A stretch of DNA of 64,000 bases from assembly GCA_021234535.1 (NCBI GenBank), contig CM037839.1, positions 24,601,196 to 24,665,195 of the forward strand, in the 5' to 3' direction. Below the pieces are notes generated by a model, which saw nothing but the letters and a program-made list of their open reading frames with translations, had not been told where the DNA came from and did no database searches. The translations under genes were made by a program, and so were the position numbers. Of this stretch, positions 57,000 to 64,000 are shown one piece after another. Source of the DNA: Stichopus chloronotus. Its lineage: Eukaryota; Echinodermata; Holothuroidea; Aspidochirotida; Stichopodidae. Each line of letters opens with the position of its first letter. The first letter of the stretch is position 1.

Positions 57000-58190
57000 C
57001 AGTAACCTTGTAATGACCAGAAAGCAAAGAGTGACTTTTTAACCTTTTTACTATAGTCATAGTGTCTAACATATATTGATTCACATCAAACATTCCTTGA
57101 AAAGAAATGTTTTACACACTACTGGGTATTTCAAAACATAACATAGTGAAACTTTCTCAAATATAATAAGAAATTATACAATAATGTTTCTACAACTGCT
57201 ATATAGCATTAACCAGAACAAGTGATCAGAATGAATGAGTTCACGATCTCAGGCTGGTTCTGAAGTGAATTCACAAATAATTTGTCTGTAGGCCTATACT
57301 TACAAAGTCACTTGGAGAAATCATCCATTATAAAAAAGTATAGGCGACGTACAGGCACATAAGTTAGCTCAAAACAAACTTAATCAAGCTTAATCCAGTT
57401 GTATGTTGTAGTTTACGTTCCAATGTTGTGGAGCATTTCCCAATCTCTTAGACACACGTAATGACTCATGTGATCGTTATCAACTTTTACTGGGTTTTTT
57501 CTGCTTATTTTATGGGGTAACGATGGTAACGTCATGAATGTTTCAGTTTATTACCTGTGTGTGCACGACAATTAAGTCATCAGAACCTGATGAACAACCT
57601 ATATGTAAAAAGTGAGTTAGCTGCCTTTCTTGCAAGTGATTCCTATCATGCCGTTACTCGTACATTAAAATGGGATTCACTTCAACCTCACTATTCTTTT
57701 GTTCTACTGAGGTTCAACTTGTTGCAAATTTTCATCGCCTTAGGTCAGTTTTATCACCTCATGCTGTGATAATCCACATGGTCAATTAAACATCGTTCTC
57801 CTAAATTTCAGGTGTGTCAATCCAATGTCTAGGCTTTCTTGAGTTGCCTGGCAAGGGATATTAAGTGTCATGTCCATAGATAATACATGTGTAATTGTGC
57901 ATGAAAGAGGGTCTGTTGAACACCTTAGCACGGTTGTAACGTCATGATCACGCATAGCTATACCCTTTCCTTTGATGCACCTTCACGGTACTCATGATAT
58001 GTGGAATCTTTCGAACAATCTTTCGATCTCGGCTTCGTTCCTCAGTCCCCAGACACCAGCTGGGTTAAGTTCTTGTTAGGATTTACAGTGTACTATCTGA
58101 CTTTGACGTACCGTAGGCCTACCACCTTTAAATTTCCTTATAGTTACAAAAGTCACCTAAGAATTTTATAGGCCTAATAACTGGAAGAAT
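57000..58190. other. No gene seen
   Basis: AT-rich spacer with three TAGGCCTA octamers (57289, 58114, 58169). No supported exon. Confidence 0.4.
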
Positions 58191-58204
58191 TGAACGTGCA
58201 GGCA

Positions 58205-58422
58205 AGTACATCCAATTACGTGTTATCTTCGCTAATAGTTTGGATATTAGTTTTGATATTTCTTCCACTTCTAGCATAATCTTGGACGATATGTCTGATG
58301 ATTTTCCTATTTTTACTCTTCATGACTTAGATGTTATTGAGACGGACACTCCGAGTATACTGTCTACAAGGGGGACATTAACTACTCAACTTAGAAACCC
58401 TCCACTCAACAATTCACAATGA
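58205..58422 (+). pseudogene. LINE endonuclease C-terminal scrap
   Basis: The plus frame reads VIFANSLDISFD, then SSIILDDMSDDFPIFTLHD. This matches the end of the LINE apurinic endonuclease, where IF.NSL....S.I...DISDHFPIF is conserved. The catalytic-region His of SDHFPI is Asp here. Sequence upstream and downstream does not continue the protein, so it is a truncated relic. Confidence 0.58.
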
Positions 58423-58499
58423 AAGTTGGTTAAATGTGTTTACAACACAATTAATATTTATTAAGTTTTTGAATTTTCAATCATCCCTTCAATATTTGT

Positions 58500-59660
58500 C
58501 TACCCTTTGTAGCTCATACTGAAAGAGGTACGCAAATGATTGGATGACACCAGCTACACTGAAATCTTGTCACATGCAAAACTTTTTATATAAGAGATAG
58601 CTTCGTAGCCGCACAATTTAAATGATAAACTGTTTTGTAATCGTCTCATTTCTGTGATTAGACATGCATACAAGTATGGTTACTGGCTATGGAACGCCAA
58701 AAGGATTACACTATATGATGATGTAAAAATATATGATGATTTAACTGATGATAAAATATACGATAAATAGTGGCCCACGTCAAAAGAGAAGAAAGCACAT
58801 GGTTCCAATAAGAGGGGGTGTACCGTATTTATTATTTTTCTAATTATCTGAAGTTATCATGGTATACTTGTAACAACGTCTAGATATAAATCTTCAAAAA
58901 ATATGAACCCAAGGCATCGTTTTGTTAGACTTTCGGTAATATGACACAACACATGATGTCTGTCAATCCTGGATGTTTGCCTCTGCATTGAAGTAAAATT
59001 TCCATCGTTGCTCACTTAGCCCCAACCACCAAAGTCATTGCAGGAGATTTGGTAGCGCTTATTCAAGATGTTAGGGTATAAGCACGACAAACTCCAGAGA
59101 CAACAATAGGATATGTACCTTGTGTTAATTGCGCAAGTACGTATATACGTAGATGAAAAACAGAGGACTCTTATGTAACTCTTTGTTTCACCCCCATTGC
59201 CGACTCAATTACCATTAATGTTGTCGTAATTGTGACAAAACAGTGAAGCTAATTGCTTTTGATTGAGCTTTTATTTGTTGTATCTATCATTAATATTTGT
59301 AAATTCTATATGTGGCCTGAAGAATTTACCCTTCGTAGGTGTATACTAAATACTTCAGATCTACATACGTTACACTGGCATTGTAAAAACACATATTCCC
59401 AAATACCTGTTGATAAGAAAGTAGACCTAAGTTGCCAAGAGGAAGATCAAAGGGAAATGCCGGAGTCCCGCCCCAAATGCTCTTTAATGAATGAACATTA
59501 CTTGAATATTAACATTCCTAATCGTATGCATTCACCAAATGAAGGGAAGATAAAATAGAAATTAGGAAATTATGACAACATGGATTCCAATGGAGTCGGC
59601 AGTTGAGCTGAAACACCGAGTACGTGCAGGGAAATTTCTATAAAGAACGTTCTGGTAGAT
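58500..59660. other. No gene called
   Basis: AT-rich. The 101-codon frame at 59253-59558 is open, but no domain, splice context or signal peptide supports it. Confidence 0.35.
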
Positions 59661-59666
59661 TTCACG

Positions 59667-60475
59667 TTTACGTCTCTATGTTTCGACATCTCAATGTTCC
59701 GACATCTCTATGTTCCGACAAATCGGCACCAAAGTACATTTTTGTCGGAACATAGAGACGTCGGAATATAGAGACTTCATTTACGTATCTGTATTTCGAC
59801 ATCTCTACATACCGACAACTCTACTTTCCGACTTCTCTATGTCCCGACATCTCTATGCTTCGACAAATGATTTACTTTGGCGCCCATGAAGAGTGTACTT
59901 TGGCGCCGCCCAAACATTGTACTTCGGCGCCGTTAAAATAAACATTGGCGCAAATGAAAAGGGTACTTCTGCACCGATCCAAATAATGTATTATGGCGCT
60001 GACCAAAGTGTACTTTGGAAACGATTCATACGTACTTTGGTGCCGGAAAAGAATGTACTTTGACGCCTTGAAAGTGTACTTTGACGCCGGAAACAACGTG
60101 TACTTTGGCGTCGATAGAAAATGTACTTTGGTGCCGCCCCAATATTGTACTTCGGCGCCGTTCAAATGAACATTGGCGCCAACCGCAATACTTAGGACCA
60201 ACCACAATAGTGTGGATTTTATAGGAGAAAAAACGTCTTTCTCGACGTCGATGTACATTTTTGTCGGCCGCAAAGTACTTTTCCGGCCCCCAGGTACGTT
60301 TTCTCGGCGCCAATGTACACTTTCTTCGGCGCCAAAGTAAACTTTTGTCGGAATATAGAGACGTCGAAACATAGAGATGTCGAAATATTGAAACGTCGAA
60401 CTATAGGGTTGTCGGAACATGGAGACGTCGGAATACAGGGCTGTCGAAACATAGTGATGTCGGAACATATATGTC
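59667..60475. repeat. Large foldback element made of two short-unit arrays
   Basis: The outer left (59667-59870) is mostly CGACATCTCTATGTTC-type units, with one inverted block at 59720-59775. The outer right (60348-60475) is the reverse complement, GTCGGAACATAGAGAT. Inside, 59871-60180 holds about 14 units of GTACTTTGGCGCCG spaced 16-30 bases apart, and 60250-60345 holds the same unit reversed (GGCGCCAAAGTA). The symmetry axis is near 60195. The layout recalls sea-urchin TU and Drosophila FB elements, whose inverted repeats are built of short tandem units. The long minus-strand frame across it is repeat-encoded. Confidence 0.88.
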
Positions 60476-60759
60476 CCCAGATTGCTCGAACTATTCACGC
60501 ACATTCCAGGCGAGACTTCCCTGCCAGTAGATGTAAACATATGGGTGGTCAGAATCCGGCAATTTGTTAACAATACTCTTCTTCAACATAGACCTATAGA
60601 GTTTTATTTATTACGACATACAGGCCTACTTAGGTGCCCAATAAACGCAATGTACCTATCAACGTTGTCGCTGGAGATCTGTCGCCAGAGTGGCCTTCAA
60701 CATTTTCAATAAGCCCTAGCAAATCTGTGTTACAAGCATTTCACATTGTAAAGTAAAAT

Positions 60760-61185
60760 ACCATAGTGGTAATTTGAGACAATTTCAACTTAATACCATA
60801 CAATCTATAGGAGACAGAGAAAGTTTTTTTTTTGCATGATTTCTTAAAATGGCCCATTTAGACTTTGGACCCGAAATCCTGAACACCATGTAGGCACCTC
60901 TACTGTGATGCATCCATATACCAAGTGTAAACTTTGTCCAAATATTTTAACCTGAGATATCGTGTTAAAAAGCTTTTCAAAGTGTTGCCCCCAGTGCCTC
61001 CAGATTATTTTTGACCTGCACCAAAAACAACTTTAGGGCACACCTTCTCAGTACATACCGAGTTTGACTTTCACCCAACTTTCCCCTATTGAGGTGAACT
61101 GCCGGGCAAGTACAATATTCAGTGCAAATACATATTATACTTGCTGGAGGCCATTTTTTTAACACCATGTAAACACGGAATCTCA
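60760..61185 (+). repeat. Mixed family B and family A remnants
   Basis: TTTTGCATGATTTCTTAAAA and ACTTTGGACCCGAAATCC match the family B monomer. CCAAATATTTTAACCTGAG then ATATCGTG, TGACCTGCACCAAAAACAAC and ACACCTTCTCAGTACATACC match family A. No terminal hairpin was found. Confidence 0.65.
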
Positions 61186-61464
61186 AGACAGGGAGCTCTT
61201 GGAGGCTGTCAGGAATCTTTAGTGTGTAAGTGTGCGTACTGAGTTTTGATATACCTGCAAGTCATCAGCTTAACAGCAATTGTTGTTGTACGATATAAAG
61301 TAGTTGTTACATTGCAATGGTGGCACAAAAAAAATTACCTTAACCTTTCAAAGACCACGCATGTTGCACATCTTTACCTTATACAATTTGTAAGATTCAT
61401 AATATTCATTATTGAATAATCAAAACGGCAATGCATTTTCGTATTCTGGTAATTTCACGGAGCC

Positions 61465-61492
61465 CAGAATGTGTGTGTGTGTGGGGGGGGGG
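61465..61492 (+). repeat. (TG)n followed by a G run
   Basis: Simple repeat GTGTGTGTGTGTG then GGGGGGGGG. Confidence 0.9.
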
Positions 61493-61589
61493 GACAGTGT
61501 GAAAGTTTAACTTCCGAAGATTTGAGTGCTAACTTTACTTTCTCTACGAGGGCGCCCCTGCCAGATTATTTTGTTCCCATGTAGTTAGA

Positions 61590-63010
61590 TATTGACAGCA
61601 ATCGAGACCGTACCCAGTATATTTTAGAATGGTTATCCGGCATTGCAGAGAGATCTTCCATGTGCGGAACGCTTTGTAATGTAACCCAAGATAGTGTACC
61701 AATGATCTCACCAGCATAACTAACTTCTCAAAGTTAATGAAAGTCGCATTTCCGCAGAGAATATGATTATCAGACAATTGTTATCAGTAAACTGACCCCG
61801 CGGCTGTTGTTGACCTACAGTGCCCTCGCTGTCACGATATCCGCCACATCAATGCATGGGAATATTTCCGCTCTTTGATTCTCGCACAGACACACGTACG
61901 AATAATTGAAACACGACCGTCTATTGCTATCTTTACTTGGAAAGTCACACTAATCTTGAAAATTATATAATCTCTAGCAATTGTTCTCGAGGACCGATCC
62001 CTTTGACCTTTTCCATGTACTATCACAATGGTTAGTTTAGAATTTCGTCACATTCCATCCTGGTTGTGGCGTCTCTCGGACTGGATCATGGATCTTTCCT
62101 TTTTTTTCTTTCTTTTTTTTTTCTTTTTTGTTGTCCCGACAGACCGCCGAATGTATCCGACCTTGTGACACCCACGTACCAACCCCACCTGTCGTCCCCT
62201 CCATTGTCTTTGCAGTTTGTAATGTATTCCATGTGAGATTAGTGGCTCTTCGTACCATGGTGTGGCTTGAATTTGGTACCGGTGCAGATACCGTAAAAGG
62301 AGTGTAATTGGCTGTGATGACACAAGAAATACTGCGCAATCCCTGCATGCCCCATGATTGTCGCCGTGTCGTCAGCGAAGGATTGGTTACTGGTCAAATT
62401 CTCAAATATTAAGTCAACGGTGGAGAAAGGTTGACCTTAACCACGTTAAATGGAGTCCCGATTGTACAAACGATCATTACTTAATGATTCGCTTAAGAAG
62501 TTGCCAAAGTCACAACATCCACTCATTAAGATTTTTCAGTCTAACTGTGAAATTAGAGAAAAAAAAAAGATTCATGATGCTCACGGTATTTTTTTTTTTT
62601 TTTTTTTGCGCAGTGCAGAGACGGTGACTCACTGTGATAACTAATGATCGTAGAAGAAAATGTTCCTTCATTATTACTTTAGCTCTGGGTAAGAGGATCC
62701 GTAAAATTAAAGTTTCAGTCGCACAATTTCTTTTGTAATTAGCACCCAGCGACTACTAATCAAGGCAAAGTTTCTTTGACTATAAAGCTTGCTGCTATAG
62801 ACTAGAATGCGTCACAGAGATCAGAAAGAATTTCGGTTGTTTGTAAAAAGTTTCGGCAACCTGCCGTTGCAAATGCAGCGTTCACACAGTTTCTATCTTG
62901 GGGAGTGCCTTTTAAAACTCCGAGAAATCGCTATGTTATGATAAGAGACGTCGGGGAAAGGGTGCTGTCGATCGTGAACAGTCATAGCCTACACTGTCTG
63001 GCATTACAGC
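61590..63010 (+). repeat. Diverged ~1.4-kb duplication, copy 2
   Basis: Second copy of 54290-55660, same orientation, 7.3 kb away. It has gained T runs (62098-62130 and 62590-62606). The frame open in copy 1 has many stops here, which suggests neither copy codes for that protein. Confidence 0.8.
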
Positions 63011-63019
63011 CAGTGTTGC

Positions 63020-63560
63020 TACTTAGTGAAAACAATAAAAACCAAGATTTTAGTTTTTAAAAAAACCCAAGATAGCCAAAAAAAAAAAAACCCAGATCAC
63101 ATGAAATGAAGCAGCGGTACAAATTTCAACCAACCTAGTACAAGTAAATATAGGCTAGTAATAATTTTTAGACGACTTTATTGTGGATGTTTTACATTAA
63201 AATTTTATTCCTCTTCTAACACATGTACATGTATAAATGAGTGATCATCGGGCAAAATGTAGGCCCTAAAGCGCTGAGCGTATCGTTAACTTTGTAAACG
63301 TTAATCGTTAATCTGTGACTCCCCAGCCCGGGCATAAGTAGCATGATTAAGGCCTAGTTATTCCAGATCTTGCCCTTTTTGCGATGATTTTTCTCACTTT
63401 GGTCCAATGAAATGATATACACTAACACAGAAAGAATTAATTTTTCTCAGAGAAAAGTAGATGAACACGAAGGTGCTTGTCAGGGCTCTGCCATTCATCA
63501 GCTATATTTGTAGCTTGTAATTTTAAAGACTAGGTTATAGTCTGTCTAGACCGACTGAAT
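63020..63560. other. No gene seen
   Basis: Short A runs near 63055-63090 and AT-rich spacer; nothing supported. Confidence 0.4.
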
Positions 63561-63569
63561 TTGTCACGC

Positions 63570-63645
63570 AGAACGGCATTAAACCTGCCGTTCTTCACGT
63601 CATCTTCTCTGTAAAGTTCATTAATCGAAGCCCCTAGCTTCGATT
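63570..63645. repeat. Two adjacent stem-loops
   Basis: AGAACGGCA/TGCCGTTCT (63570-63578 and 63586-63594, 7-base loop) and AATCGAAGC/GCTTCGATT (63623-63631 and 63637-63645, 5-base loop). Both have perfect 9-bp stems. They might be part of a structured RNA or of a repeat end; neither is identified. Confidence 0.5.
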
Positions 63646-64000
63646 CCTGGATTTACTAAGCTCGTCGTGTGAATTTTTTTCTCATTTTCACCTGCGTTGG
63701 TGCCCACGAATAGTTGCGTTATACGTTCCTGAGCACACAAGTATAATGGCATATTCAACAGGAAGGTGAACAGTGACGCAGACATTTCTGTTGTTTCATT
63801 AAGTGCTAATCGCCATTTCAGCCTGCTTGCAAGACCCTTTGAATTTTATCCTAGAGTGTAACACCGTACCCTTTCGAAATATTACCGACTTTCACTCAGG
63901 GAAGGGATTTGATTGATTGCTTCAAGTCGTTTCCACCTACCCAGCATTCTGTTCATTGTAGCTTCAAATTGGTACTGACAGTGACATATGTGGGTAGCGC

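Noticed and set aside
59253..59558. 101-codon plus frame
   Set aside because: No domain, signal peptide, splice sites or start context; composition matches surrounding AT-rich DNA.

Overview
The window is non-coding-rich, AT-rich nuclear DNA from an animal. It has spliced genes with GT-AG introns, LINE and BEL/Pao retrotransposon debris, a tRNA-derived SINE head, many MITEs, CA microsatellites and several arrays of ~145-160 bp monomers. The mix of BEL/Pao Gag, a Myb/SANT-like transposon-associated protein and an enriched TAGGCCTA octamer suggests a marine invertebrate deuterostome, perhaps an echinoderm. That placement is inference; no gene here fixes the species. No bacterial features are present.

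The main result is a pair of small secreted-protein genes that show up only when exons are joined across introns. Gene B is on the minus strand (13924 down to 6300, 137 aa). Gene A is on the plus strand (37242 to 42072, 122 aa). Both have four coding exons with every intron in phase 1, a signal peptide, a His-rich mature N-terminus, an APxxENF segment, a PHGDHxDW motif, and two cysteines 32 residues apart, the second at or next to the C-terminus. I do not recognise the family. I propose it as an undescribed secreted, possibly metal-binding, family.

Layout. 1-6 kb: gene-free, with GGACTC-type short arrays, a SINE head and a ~367 bp tandem duplication. 6.3-13.9 kb: gene B, whose introns hold a LINE RT fragment and a monomer array, with a 95-bp-arm near-perfect palindrome and a foldback array. 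14.9 kb: an orphan candidate exon. 17.5-18.9 kb: broken BEL/Pao gag and a duplicated repeat end. 24-30.7 kb: a 30-bp minisatellite, a palindromic TAATCTGT array, a possible 73-aa gene, a DR1-bearing repeat array and a broken Myb/SANT-like gene. 33.4-34.4 kb: a six-monomer array ending in a perfect 26-bp palindrome. 34.6-35.2 kb: a CpG-rich, TATA-less promoter-like island with possible first exons on both sides. 37-42 kb: gene A. 43-54 kb: repeat arrays and a broken LINE RT. 54-63 kb: a diverged ~1.4 kb duplication, a LINE endonuclease scrap and an ~0.8 kb foldback element built from two kinds of short unit.

The commonest repeat (family A) has ~140-150 bp monomers carrying the nuclear-receptor DR1 site TGACCTTTGACCT, often with a third half-site five bases away. 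Its left end has a hairpin with a compensatory base change between copies, and its right end is a CA run followed by a second hairpin. This resembles pearl/Helentron-associated elements of bivalves.
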